DNA of 64,000 nt from Oryzias latipes (lineage: Eukaryota; Chordata; Actinopteri; Beloniformes; Adrianichthyidae). The stretch spans positions 25,888,031-25,952,030 of the forward strand of contig NC_019866.2 of NCBI RefSeq assembly GCF_002234675.1, written 5' to 3'. Shown one piece after another: positions 22,140 to 34,700 of this stretch. Both the position numbers and the translations under genes were made by a program. Position 1 is the first letter of the stretch. Every line of letters starts with the position of its first letter. The notes under the pieces were generated by a model. The model worked only from the letters and a program-made list of their open reading frames with translations, made no database searches and had not been told where the DNA came from.

Positions 22140-24370
22140 TCAGAGATGTACTTTGGTGCTCGGCCATTTTAACCGTGAAGAACAGTTGTTTACAGATGCC
22201 TCTGGGGTTTAGGTCTTTCCTTCCTTTGACGAGTAATGGAAGGACCCGCCCACATCGCCGTCCACAGCAGATGTGTGTGTGACGCTGAAATGCAGGGCAG
22301 GAAACGGAGACGTGTGCTTTTGGCTGTTGGAAGGTCAGCGGCTCCACTCTAACATGCATGTCAGATCCGTGTGTTTTCAGGGAGCGCTTTGGCTCTGGGC
22401 TTTCGTTTCAGGAGTTCTCGCCGTGCAGGACTTGGTCGGACCGGAAAGCAGGTCTCAGGTGAAGCTCTAAAAGTGAACTCTAGACCTTAGAACTGTTAGA
22501 GCTGTTTTTGTTTTCCCTCTAATCTTCCCCTTCTGACTCCTCTGGAATCACATTTACTGTTTTAGAAGGAAAAAAAAGGACGATTTGGTTTTTATAAGTG
22601 ACGTGTGGGAAGGCTGGTGGCTGGTGAGGCACTGTCACAAAGCCGTGAACCCAATGTATTTACCAACTACTGATAGGATTTTTAATAGCTCACATCAGCA
22701 TCATTTTTCTAAATATAGCGGGTTTATATTTGGCAAAGGAAGAACATAAGATGTTTGGAACTGGTTGTTTTCAAGCAATCAAAGCAGGAATTTGCTCATC
22801 CATCATTTATTACTTCCTGTTTTGACTGAACGTCCAATTTAGAGACATTTTCAAGCTGAGAGATGAAATCTGCCATTTTAGTCAGAGCAAAACATAAAGT
22901 AACAGACTCCTTTTGAACTTATTATGAGCAACCACTGAAAATGAACAAACATGAGCTCCAGAGCGCCCTCCCTCTTCTTTGAGGCAGAACTACTGCCTGC
23001 CTCACATAAATTAAACAGGAATTGTGCAAAACTAACAGCTGTTTTGATCATAAGAAGCTGCTTTTAGGCTTTTTTTCCATTGCTGTGACTCGAAACCACT
23101 ATTTCCCTTTATTGATTGCTTTCCCCCGTCTGGAAAAAAAGCACTCAATAAAGGCTATTTGTTCCTTCATCTTTCTTCCTACCAGAGTCATCCTCACACC
23201 ACCATAACTCATCTCTCCATCCACCCCTTTGAAGTCACCGGTCCTTTCAGATTACAAAGTCTGCACCAGATGTAATCAACTTCTGCTCCTTCCTCCACTC
23301 TGCTCCTCTCTTTTCTGCTTTTTCTATTCTTTTAGCAAAATCCATCTGAGGGGCTGCATGACAGTTTCTCTCTCACCTTGTGACAGTTTGTGGATGACTT
23401 TCCTCTGAGGTGCCAGTCAGGTCTCTCTCCTGACATATAAGATACAAAAAAAAATCCACTGTCACAAAGGATGTTATGCACACCCTCTGGTCTTTACACA
23501 CACAAAAGCCCAAAGTTCGTTTAAATTCTTTTATTGTCTCTGTTACTTTAGGGGGGGGGGGGGGTATTGCTGAAATTAAGTTAGGAAGCATGGCCACACA
23601 GTCTACTTCTTCTGAGGACCTTTTGTTTCTTGTTCAGTCCAGTACTCCTTCGAAATCCATTCCGGTTTCCTGGGACGTTGTTTCCTGAATCCAGTCCTTG
23701 GTGGAGGGGATCCAGTCCAGGTTTTCCAACCGTCTTTGTTGTACAGCAGCAGTTCCGTGTTTTACGTTAAAGAGTTGTGGGTTCTTGGTCCAGTTTGTTG
23801 TGTTGTGACTTTAATCCAGGTTTTGAGCAGATGTCTTGTGGATAGTGCAGGATGAGGCCTTGTGCAGTAAACTGTCTGGAAAAGTTCTGCAGCATCTGAT
23901 CAGGTTTTCCTCTCAGAAGACGTCAGTCTTTCAGGTTGAAGTACTCATGATCTTTCAGCTTCCTCCTCTCTCTGACTCCTCACCTCCCAGATCCTCTGCG
24001 TTTGTCTTTTTATGTCCCCTCTTTCCACAACTGATGGCACTCTGATTCGAGGGCACGCCTCTCCTCTCTGACCTGCACAGGGGATTTTCACCCCTCACAG
24101 AGAAGCTCCTGGTTTCTGTGTGGAGTTTGCATGTTCTCCTCATGTATGTGTGTTTAAGCCCCGTCTACATTTTTATTTACAGTCAAGATTTTTTCTTGAC
24201 TGCACTTATCTGTATTAGTGCAAGGGTTATGGCCTACGTCTGAAGTTGTTTTATTTACTAGAGTCGTGAACAGTTAGCTGATAGCATCAATAATGACAGA
24301 CAGGTGTTCTGCCCAAAGAATGTCTGTTCTGCAGTCAAACCAGTCTAGTGTTCATTTTACTGTTTACTTT
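22140..24370. other. Unassigned region with a shared diverged repeat
   Basis: No gene recognised. The stretch 22785-23010 resembles 38390-38610 (both contain a GAGCTC...GAGCGCCCT...GAGGCAGA...CTGC...TGCCT series), so both are copies of one old repeat. A G15 run lies at 23552-23566. A ~100-bp block at 24121-24222 is almost identical to 34022-34123. Confidence 0.4.
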
Positions 24371-24373
24371 TTA

Positions 24374-24588
24374 ACCCTTGTGCTATCCTAGGCACTTAAA
24401 CATTGGGAGTTGGGTCATCTAGACCCACTAGACAGAGCTCTGAATCTTTTTTCTTCAATAATTTGTGATCTTCACTGGTGTCCATGGATTACATGAAATC
24501 TTTCCACCTTTATCCACCTTTGTCATGGTAGGGAGAACACCTCAATGGAAGGGGGGGGGGGGGGGGTCATCTAAGATAGCACAAGGGA
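24374..24588 (-). mobile_element. ACCCTTG-family MITE, copy 2
   Basis: Full-length copy in reverse orientation, flanked by TA (24372-24373, 24589-24590). The right side carries a G16 homopolymer, the longest of the intact copies. The internal CTAGACCCACTAGACAG site is intact. Confidence 0.9.
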
Positions 24589-24940
24589 TAAAAAGTGTTG
24601 AAGCTTTTATTTTGAAAGACATTGGTCAGGACATTGACAAACCTGTTCCTATCTGCTTTTAGCCCACAAATCCAGAACCACCCTCCAGAAGAACTTCCCA
24701 GAAAGCAATGGCTGTAAGCAAAAACCTGTTTTTTGAAACTAGGACAATTAGTAATGGTACTATTGTATGACTTGTCTGTGGTGAATTAATTTAGATGTTT
24801 GATTAGTTCTCCTTCAAACCTAGCTGTCATTGATTTAGTTTTCTATCAGAACTCTGTTGGAGCTACATTAGAGCATTTTTAAAAACCTTTATTTTGTACT
24901 TTCACTACAATTCCTGTAGTTGTCACAGGAGCACACATGT

Positions 24941-26169
24941 ACGGTGGCCCAGAAGGGTCACAACACAACACACTAACTTTACACACAACACATTAACTTT
25001 ACACACAACACATTAACTTTATACACAACACATTAACTTTATACACAACACACTAACTTTACACACAACACACTAACTTTACACACAACACATCAACTTA
25101 ACACACAACACATTAACTTAACACACAACACATTAACTTAACACACAACACATTAACTCACAACACAACACAATAGCTCACAACACAACACATTAACTCA
25201 CAACACATTAACTCACAACACAACACAATAGCTCACAACACAACACATTAACTCACAACACATTAACTCACAACACAACACATTAACTCACAACACATTA
25301 ACTCACAACACAACACATTAACTCATGGCCCAGAAGGGTCACAACACAACACATTAACTTACCTCACAACACATTAACTCACAACGGAAGTAAAGCAGCA
25401 ATTGAAGGGCTTTTATTCTGAAATTTCTACTGGGCTGAGCAGCTAACTACCTAACAGAAAGTAATGTCACAGTGAGCTGTGGAGGGAGCATGTTATTGCT
25501 ACAAGAGAAGCTAGCAGCAGTGTTGCCAGAAACTTTGTCTTTACTACGGTTCTCCTTCCTCTAAACACACACAAGATGAACACACACTCCTCCCTCCGCT
25601 CTGACACCCCCCTCTGTCGCTGCACGCGCGCTCCTCTCCTCTCCTTTTTTCCGCTCCGTCCTGTGTGTGCGTGTGTGTTGGGGACTGCAGGTGCCTGTGT
25701 GAGAAGACGGAGCGGAAAAAAGGAGAGGAGAGGAGCGCGCGTGCAGCTCCCTCCACAGCTCACTGTGACATTACTTTCTGTTAGGTAGTTAGCTGCTCAG
25801 CCCAGTAGAAATTTCAGAATAAAAGCACTTCAATTGCTGCTTTACTTCCGTTGTGAGTTAATGTGTTGTGAGGTAAGTTAATGTGTTGTGTTGTGACCCT
25901 TCTGGGCCATGAGTTAATGTGTTGTGTTGTGAGTTATTGTGTTGTGTTGTGAGTTAATGTGTTGTGTTGTGAGTTATTGTGTTGTGTTGTGAGTTATTGT
26001 GTTGTGTTGTGAGTTAATGTGTTGTGTGTTAAGTTAATGTGTTGTGTGTAAAGTTAATCTGTTGTGTGTAAAGTTAGTGTGTTGTGTGTAAAGTTAATGT
26101 GTTGTGTGTAAAGTTAGTGTGTTGTGTATAAAGTTAATGTGTTGTGTTGTGACCCTTCTGGGCCAACGT
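24941..26169. mobile_element. Giant foldback DNA element
   Basis: The ends are inverted: ACGGTGGCCCAGAAGGGTCA at the left and the reverse complement of ACGTTGGCCCAGAAGGGTCA at the right. Nearly matching octamers, ACACATGT (24933-24940) and ACACATGC (26170-26177), flank it. The outer arms are tandem repeats of ~16-21 bp (CACAACACATTAACTC type) on the left and their complement on the right. The inner arms are unique inverted sequence: 25381-25488 pairs with 25748-25860, and 25620-25660 pairs with 25705-25745. A ~130-bp insertion (25489-25619) interrupts the left arm. There is no coding capacity. The 8-bp duplication would fit a hAT or P-like transposase, but the TIR does not begin with CAG. Confidence 0.85.
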
Positions 26170-26379
26170 ACACATGCTCACTTCCTGGTTCTTAAGTTTG
26201 GCTGTTTAAAAAAAAAGGTTTGGCTGTTTATTTATGCTTTTGAAGCATAAATAGGGTTTTAGTACAGAAGAGGATAAGGGCCACAGAGAAAGAAAAGAAG
26301 GGCATAGAAAATTCTGACTTTAATCTGAGAAATCTGAGATTAAAGTTAGGAGTTTTGGCTATCACAGACCAGTTAGACA

Positions 26380-27645
26380 CTCCCAATCAACAATTAATGG
26401 ATTGAAGACTCTATTGAAGACACCTGTTCTAAGTAATCATCTGCATGAAGGACACATGTTCGCAGACTCAGACAGATTCCAAATTCTCCAACATGTCTAA
26501 GACCAAAGAACTCTCTCAGGACCTCTGAGACATGATTGTTGACCTGCAAAGATCTGGAATGGGCTACAGAAACATTAGTAGAATTGCTGGATGTTAAAGT
26601 ATCAACCATTGGTGCAATTGTCATAAGATTTCAGAAGTATGACATGACCATCAATAGACCTCGGTCTGGTGCTCCACAGCGTGGGGTGGCGATGATCATG
26701 AGAACAGTGAGAAACTGGCCTACAGCCACACAGCAGGAGTTAGTGAATGACCTCAAGGCAGCTGGGACCACAGTCACCATGAAATCAATTGGCAACACTT
26801 AAAATCCTGCATTGCCCGATAGGTACCTCTGCTTAAGAAGGCACATGTGGAGGCTCGCCTAAAGTATGCCAGCGATCACCTCAAAGATGCAGAGTGATTG
26901 GGAGAAGGTTCTGTGGTCTGACCAGACCAAAATCGAACTATTTGGCCTAAACTCAACTCGTCATGTGTGGAGGAAGAAAAATGCTGCCTATGATCCCAGG
27001 AACCACCGTCAAACATGGAGGTGGAAACATGTTTTGGGTGTTTCTCTGCCAAGGGCACAGGGCTGCTACACCACATCAGTGGGAAGATGGATGGAGCCAT
27101 GAACCGTGCAGTCCTGAGAGACAAGCTCCTCCCCTCTGCTAGGAAGGTGAAAACGGGCCGTGGCTGGCTCTTCCAACATGACAAAGACCCAAAGCATATA
27201 CAGCAAAGGCAACACAGGAGTGGCTCCAGAGGAACCATGTTAAGGTCATGGAGTGGCCCGGCCAGTCTGCGGTCCTCCGGACAGCCCACCAACCTTAATG
27301 ATTTAAAGAGGATCTGCAAAGAGGGGTGGGCCAAAATTCCCACTGATATGTGTGTTAACCTTGACTACGACAAAGGTTTGACGGCTGTGCTTGCAAACAA
27401 AGGAACAGCCAGCAACTATTAAGTGCTATTGGAAGTGAGGGATCAAATACTTATGTCCCTCAGTGAAATACAAATAAATTCACAGAAATTCTTTAAAGTA
27501 ATTTTCTGGATTTTCGTTTTTATATTCTGTCTCTTGATGTTAGAATACATCTGCTGTTAAAAGTATAAAATGATCATGTCTTTATTAGTGGGCAAACCAA
27601 CTAAATCAGCCAGTGATCAAATACTTTACTCTCACTGTATGTGTT
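26380..27645 (+). pseudogene. Decayed Tc1-like transposase element
   Basis: Plus-strand remnant of a Tc1/mariner transposon. The best part, around 26880-27000, reads WSDQTKIELFGLN then HVWRKKNAAYDP, a highly characteristic Tc1 catalytic-domain block; the N-terminal paired-type HTH part (about 26480-26800) and the C-terminus (to 27420) are broken by many stops and shifts. The right end (27590-27645) carries the TIR type GATCAAATACTTTACTCTCACTGTA. The matching left TIR is missing, so the element is truncated. Confidence 0.85.
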
Positions 27646-28712
27646 GCTGTTTTCAGTGCAGCTGATTGTCAGCTGATTACTGACCTGCTGACCTCCACAT
27701 AGTGAGAGAATCCAGCCTCAAAGAGCCTTTCTGTACAGATGGTTTGGAAGTAGTCAAAGCTAAAAATCACAGATTAAATGCTCTTTTATTTCAAGAAGAA
27801 ACGCTCAGTCTTCTAAATTTCACGTGTGAAGGAAGACTGATGATAGATGCTTTGTGTTGACATTTCTTTGCTCTAATGTTTTAAAGAACTGCAGGTTTCT
27901 GCCAAAATGTAACAATTTTAGCTGTAGCCTCGTGTTTAACAGTGTGGGGAATATTACTTTAAAAAAGGTATCAGGTATAGTTACTACTTAATTCAAAAAG
28001 TACCCTAGGTGGTAACTGGAGGACTCTGTAGTTAAAGTAAGTGGTTACCTAAAAAAAAATCATTTCAATAACAAAAGGGACTGTTGGCCAAAATGAAAAC
28101 AGATCAGTCAATCAGGCAGGCTAAAATAGACCTGTACTTAACCTTTAATACAAATATTTGTTCATGGCAGTAAACATTTAAAGAATAGAAAGAAAGTGAG
28201 TTTCACTCTGGAACAAGTTAAAAAATCCAATTTACAATCTCAGACTGCTGGTTTGGTAAAAATCTGTACTTATTTTCTTCAAAGGTAAACAGTATGAAAT
28301 GCTCCTGCAGTAACTGTAGTTACTTAACACATCAAACTCTCACAACCTGAGAGTCTAATCTGAAACCAGAACTGGGGCCCAAATGTGCCCCAAGAAAAAC
28401 CCAACTGGCTGCCATTGGTTAGCATGAAACGTGGCGCTGCCTTAACCTTCTCTATGGTCGTCTGAATTTCTCTTGAAGTACATGAATAGATTACAGGCTC
28501 CACTCCAGTGTTCTTCCTGACCACTGGTACCTTTAGGATGCAGTGACAGATGGCCAGGTGTACTGTGGGAAATTATTCACTTTAACTTAGTTGGTCTGAA
28601 ATCCGTTTCCCATGACCAGGATGTCAGCTCTGTGTTCATCAAACATGTCCAGGGTACTTTGGCTCAGAAAAGGCTGATAAGCACTGATCTGTACAACTGT
28701 GCTTTTTCACAG
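27646..28712. other. Region upstream of the pla2g4c-like gene
   Basis: No promoter or first exon could be placed, though the 5' UTR and any upstream exon of the phospholipase gene should lie here or further left. A minus-strand frame at 28324-28524 contains a compact protein-like stretch I cannot identify. Confidence 0.3.
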
Positions 28713-31700
28713 AAATTGGTCCGGGGGGGGGCGTCTTTGTGTGCTGGGGAGCAGGACTATGTTCACAAGAGGAAACAACTGGTTCTGGAGGCTCTTCACA
28801 GGCTGGAAATCGACTGCTCAGAGGTAAGAAAGTGTTCTTTCACCCATTTCTTTTCTTTTTTTAAACTCAAGCCAATATTAGCGCCAGATGTTAGCACAAA
28901 AATGTTCATCGAATGGATTGAGGTGGGTCTTCAATGACCAAGAGGAAGCCTGACACGGGACAAACCAGAGTTTGCCCCCCCATGCAAGAGGAGAACATGT
29001 AAACTCCACACAGAAAGGTCCCAGCTGGGATTCAAACCCGAGCTTTCTCGCTGTGAGGGGACCACCACTGCACCACCATGCAGCCCAATATTATGCCTCA
29101 CAAAGTGAAATAGGAAAACCATTGGCTCCACCCATCTACCGATGAAAAACCACGCCCCTAACGCCACAGATTTGAGGTCTTCATTGTGACGTACCCGAGT
29201 CTCTCAATCCCCTGAGAGCTCCAGTCACAGACCCCAGCTGGGACCCCCTTCACTCTTAACTCTCCCCCTGAGTCACATAAAGGGGCAGTTGGGTCCATTT
29301 CGTCTCTTCAGCCAAAGGTTTCTGTAGATTTCAGCCAAAAATCTTTCATTTCAAAGTTAGACACTCAGGCAGTAAATCTTTTCCTGTAGGAGCAGAATCC
29401 AAAAATCTGTGTTCTCTTCCTCTTAAACTTGTCTTTGTTGGCATTCAGGAGCACAGAAACATAAAATCTCTAGGGTTAGGCTTAGAAGTCAAGACCAGAT
29501 TTTCCAGTTCTTTGCAGGGTCAAGTCATGAAGTCCTAAACTACTCTTCTTTCTGTCACTTCACCTAAAGAAAGGAGAAATGTGTAAACTCTGCATCCAGC
29601 GCTCCTCACCTGTTGGAAAGGACAGCCACTAACAATCTTTTTTAACTGGACTTGAATAGTGATACTTCTATCAAACCTGCATTTAGTTAGTAATGACAAA
29701 AAGCAACCAGTGTTTTGTTCTGGGCCTGCTGGATCTGCAAGCTGTTAAAGAGCAAGAAACCCGCTTCAGAGATTCTCATTTTCCGTCCTCTGTGTCCAGG
29801 ATTCGGTTCCCCACATCGCCCTGCTGCCGTCTGGAGGGGGTCAGAGAGCAGCGGTGGCTCTGCTGGGTTCTCTTCATCAGATGGAGAAGGAGGCCCTGCT
29901 TGGCACTTTGCTCTACCTTGGAGGGGTATCTGGGTCAACGTGGTAAAATGACCTCAGCCACATCAGTGGTGTGAATTTTAAGAGAGGAATGTGACAACAA
30001 ACACAAAAACCTCTAAGATCCAGACTGAAGTTCAAAAATGTGTTGACTATTACAGTTATTATATACATTTACCATTTATTAACTCCCATGAAAACTATTA
30101 TCAGAAAGCTGTTATCATGTCAGTAGCTGCGTTTACACGGACAAAAGTAATCGGAATGAACGCCTGATGGGAAGAAAAATGCGTCATGTAAACACGCCGT
30201 TCAGAATACTCTGCCCCCATCAGACTCGTTTGGATCAAAATGTCTTTCCGATGGAGATAGGCGGGTTATGTCGATAGTTGATCCCATCGTTGTTCGTGGA
30301 AACGGTTCATTCTGGTCGTGTGTCACTTCTGCTCTGGTTTAACGTTTTGGCTCCAGAGAAGCTTTGGAGCTCAAACAGGACCAACCGGCTGCTCCGCGGG
30401 GACCTCTGCACCTCGCCCCGCGGGCTCCTCGCTTCTCCCCAGAGAGAGGGCGCTGAGGAGGATTGCTTTGTGCCCCCGACGATGTAAGGATCCAGCGCGG
30501 TCTGGGCCCGGCTGCAGGTGGACCGAGTGAACCGTGTCTCTGAGCAGAGCAGCCGGACGTATAGCTTTGTGTTTGAGGGGAGGGGAGGATGCTTTGTTAC
30601 GTGTGGAAGACTTCGGACTGCCATCCGTCCCGCAGCTCTATGTGAACAAGCAGCCGGACTCAGGAGAACCGGGTCTCCCGGTAGAACCGGGCAGAGCTCG
30701 GTCCGTCGGCTCACACAGCGGCTAGTTTGGGGCGGTGTGTGAGCTTAAAGCAGAAATGTGGCTCAGTCCTTAGAAACCGTTCAAACAATCACCTGGATTT
30801 GTGTTTCCAGTCGTGTCCCGACTACATAAAGGCTGATGTTATTCCACATATTTACGTTCAGCCAAGATGCAGATTGCAGCGTTTCCCACATGGATTTATG
30901 TTCATCAAAGGCTAAATGTTGTTAGCACGTGTTAGCCTCTCTGAACCCTTCTTCCAGCTCCGTTCTTCCACAGAAAAAGCACGGATTAAAAATAAAATGA
31001 TGAGCGAACAGCCGCTTCATAATATTCATCACATTAATAAAAGCACATTTAGAAGATCGTCTCGTATATTACAGAGCTGCTGCATGAATGTTTATGGCAG
31101 CTGAGTTTGTTTACATCAGGACTCATTTCCTCTTCCAGTATTTTCATCACTACTGCTCATGAAAGTGTGACCATGTGAACGTTTGTTCTAATCTGAAATG
31201 TTTTTCTGGCTCCATGGACACGGTTGGATTTTAATCTGACCGTTGATCCCATCGAGATATTTTGCGCATGGAACCACGACTAGTGAAAGCTACATTCAGA
31301 TCCCCCCCATGGGCAAATTCTGCAAATTAGCTTCTGCTAAAAGATCAATGATGTTCGCACGGGACAGCTGTTTAGTAGTATGCTTTTATACCTGTCCTTC
31401 ATCATCATCCTCATCATTTATTCATGTATAGAGCACCTTCCATCAGCCAATGAGACCCAAAATGCTGTACACACAGGGCATAAATATAAAAGAATAAAAA
31501 CAATTCAAAACAGAGATTCAAACCAGCATTCTAACAGGGCTAGACTGACGCTAAAGCACCAAAATGGAGGAAAAATTCTTTTTTAAACTCTCCAAGAGTG
31601 TGACCTCTTCAATGGCCAGCAAGCGCACGGTCCCTCCCGAAACCATGAACACAAACTGGTCAGTGGAGAGTAAGGACTCTAGGGGAGGGGTATTGTAACC

Positions 31701-34700
31701 CTTGTGCTATCTTAGATGACCCCCCCCCCCTTACATTGACGTGTTCCCCCTACCATGACAAAGGTGGATAAAGGTGGAAAGATTTCATGTAATCCATGGA
31801 CACCAGTGAAGATCACAAATCATTGAAGAAAAAAGGTTCAGTACACTGTCTAGTGGGTCTAGATGACCCAACTCCCAACGTTAAAGTGCCTAGGATAGCA
31901 CAAGGGTTAAAAGCTAACCGGATAAAAAGGTGCTGTACCTGCCAGGGACTGAAAGGTAAGGACCAGAATTTTGATAAAAATTCAGTTCAAAGAGACCAAG
32001 ATGGATGTTATGTGGTCAAACTTCTTTGCCCCACAAATAAATATGGCTGCTGCATTTTGGACTGGATTTTGAAGCCTTGACTAACTCAGCATATAAAGAG
32101 CTGCCATAATTTAGTCTGGACAACAAAAAGGCATGGGCAACAGTTTCAAGGTTGGTTTGTGATATAAAAGACTTGATCCTAGCCAGACGTTGCATGTGAA
32201 AAAAGCAGGACCTGGTCACAGCATTTATTTGGAGCTGCATCAACCAGGTTTGTGACCACAGACTGCTCAAAAGGGGCAAGAGAGAAGAGATCAAGACCAT
32301 GATGGTCTACTAGTAGGAGTAAACACAATTACCTCAGTTTTGCTTTCATTTAGGCAAAGAAAGTTGGTGACAACTACGGCCTAACTTCACCTTTAGGGGT
32401 AACACTTGGATGAGTGAGGACCCATTCTAACACAGAAAAACCCGTCGTTTAGGTAAGACCCCATCCACTCTAGGACTTCCCCAGCCGGCCAATCAGGATC
32501 TTATGATCAACTGTGTCAAAAGCAGTCGATAGACCCAATAATAAAAGAATGACCAGTTCACCTGCATCAGTTGCCATCAGAACATCATTAAAAAAATGTA
32601 AAGTGAGGTCTTTGTGCTATGTCCAGACCTGAACCCTGACTGTAAAGGTTCCAGGATCTCATGTGCATTTAAGAAAGTGATCAACTGTTTATGATATGTT
32701 CTCACTGACTTCAGCACAAAAAGGTAGGTTTGATATTGGCCTATAGTTAGAAAACAAAGCAGGATCAAGCCCTAGTTTTTTCAGCACTGGTCTCACCACT
32801 GCCTGTTTAAAATTGAGTGGAACCTGAGTGGATGTAAGACTAGTGTTAAGAATAGTTACACCTGCTAGTCCTAAGACTGCTACAACTTTCTGACAAAAAC
32901 AGGCCGGCAGAACATCACTAGAAGACCCAGCTGGCTTCTTCAATAAATAAATGTAATTTTGCCTTTTTGTACAGGTCAATGGCCTCCCTGTACAATGATC
33001 CTGAATGGAGCTGCAACATGGACAGAGCTTTGTCCAAACTGGGGGGTCCTGGGGTGGAGCTGGAGCAAGCAACTGCCTGGTTGATTGAAAGGGCAAAAGA
33101 AGAGGATTTCTCCCTGACAGATTTGTGGGGGGTGTTAACCTCTGCTGGGATAATGAAGCAGGTAACACAACTGACCACACACAGCAGAAGAAGCAAAAGT
33201 AAAAGAAACAAAGCAGTTTCTTGTATTTCTTCAGATGGATCTTCGCCGTCTTTCAGAAGAAGCTGACAGAAGTGCCTCCAACCCATACCCAGTCTATTGT
33301 GCAATAGAACAGAGCTGCCTCTCAGAAGGACCCATAGAAGGCATGCTGGTCATAACCTAAAGCTCTTTTAGGCAATTTACAGCATTTGAAGTACAAAATA
33401 GACTCTTTATCTCCTAGGTAAATGGTTTGAAGTGACCCCCCATGAAGCTGGATTTCCTGAGTTAGGTCTTTTTATCCACACCTCTCTTTTGGGAAGCAAA
33501 TTTGAAAGTGGACAACTGCTGGAGAAGAAACTAGAGATGGACATGATAAAGCTTCAAGGTACTGATGTCTTATATCTTTGTTCAGTTTCTCTTTTCCTCT
33601 GTTTTTAGAATTTTTTATGTAGGTTATTTTTCTTTTTAAAAGCAGTTTGTCCATTTCTGTCTCTCTTGGAGTAAAGGCAAATATTCCCGTATCCATCTTT
33701 TCCAAAAAAGATCAGTGAGGTATAGTACTTGCCGCCATCCGTTTTCTGACTCACTGGTCAAGTAGATCAAATATTCCAGGGGGTAGAGCAGGTTCCCTCA
33801 TGAGAAAAAGAAGTTGGTTTGGTGGAAGAGGTTCCAAGTCATTTGGATCATCAGACATCTTTGTGAGTGGACAATCATTTAGAATTGCCTCTATTTCACA
33901 GAGTACTGTGCACAGTCCATCATCACCCAGTTGCTGCTGAAGTGGAACTGAGCAAAGAACCTTACGAATCAGCCGGATTAACCCTTGAGCTACCTTAGAT
34001 GACCCCACCCTTGCATTGAAATGGAGTTTGCATGTTCTCCTCATGTATGTGTGTTTAAGCCCCGTCTACATTTTTATTTACAGTCAAGATTTTTTCTTAA
34101 CTGCACTTATCTGTATTAGTGCTGTAACCATACATTTTAACAATGATCCAATCTACAGTCTATCGTTCATTTTATCCCTTGTGCTATCTTAGATGACCCC
34201 CCCCCCCCCCCTTCCATTGATGTGTTCTCCCTACCATGACAAAGGTGGATAAAGGTGAAAAGATTTCATGTAATCCATGGACACCAGTGAAGATCACAAA
34301 TCATTGAAGAAAAAAGGTTCAGAGCACTGTCTAGTGGGTCTAGATGACCCAACTCCCAACGTTAAAGTGCCTAGGATAGCACAAGGGATACACGCTGCCA
34401 TACGCCTCCAAGTGAGAAGCTGCTGGTGGGTCAAAACTCCACTGTAGTCCGGCTTGTGTCATAACTCTTGCATTTTACAAGGATTTCCAAAACGGTAGTG
34501 AAGAGGAACCGTGTCCACTGCATAACCATGTTCAGGAGTCATGTGTTGACAGCTACGCACAAGTTCTTCTGGTTGTCCCCTTGTAAACGGTTCCAAATAG
34601 TACAAGCAATCTGCCTTTCCTTTTTTTGCTTTCACTCCTTGCTTGAAAGCCTTGATCAACATTCTGTATTCCAGAGGATCCCCTTCAAATATGGAAATAG

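Noticed and set aside
24941-26169. CRISPR-like array because of short repeats with regular spacing
   Set aside because: Units are contiguous tandem repeats in a vertebrate genome with a mirrored arm; there are no unique spacers and no cas genes.
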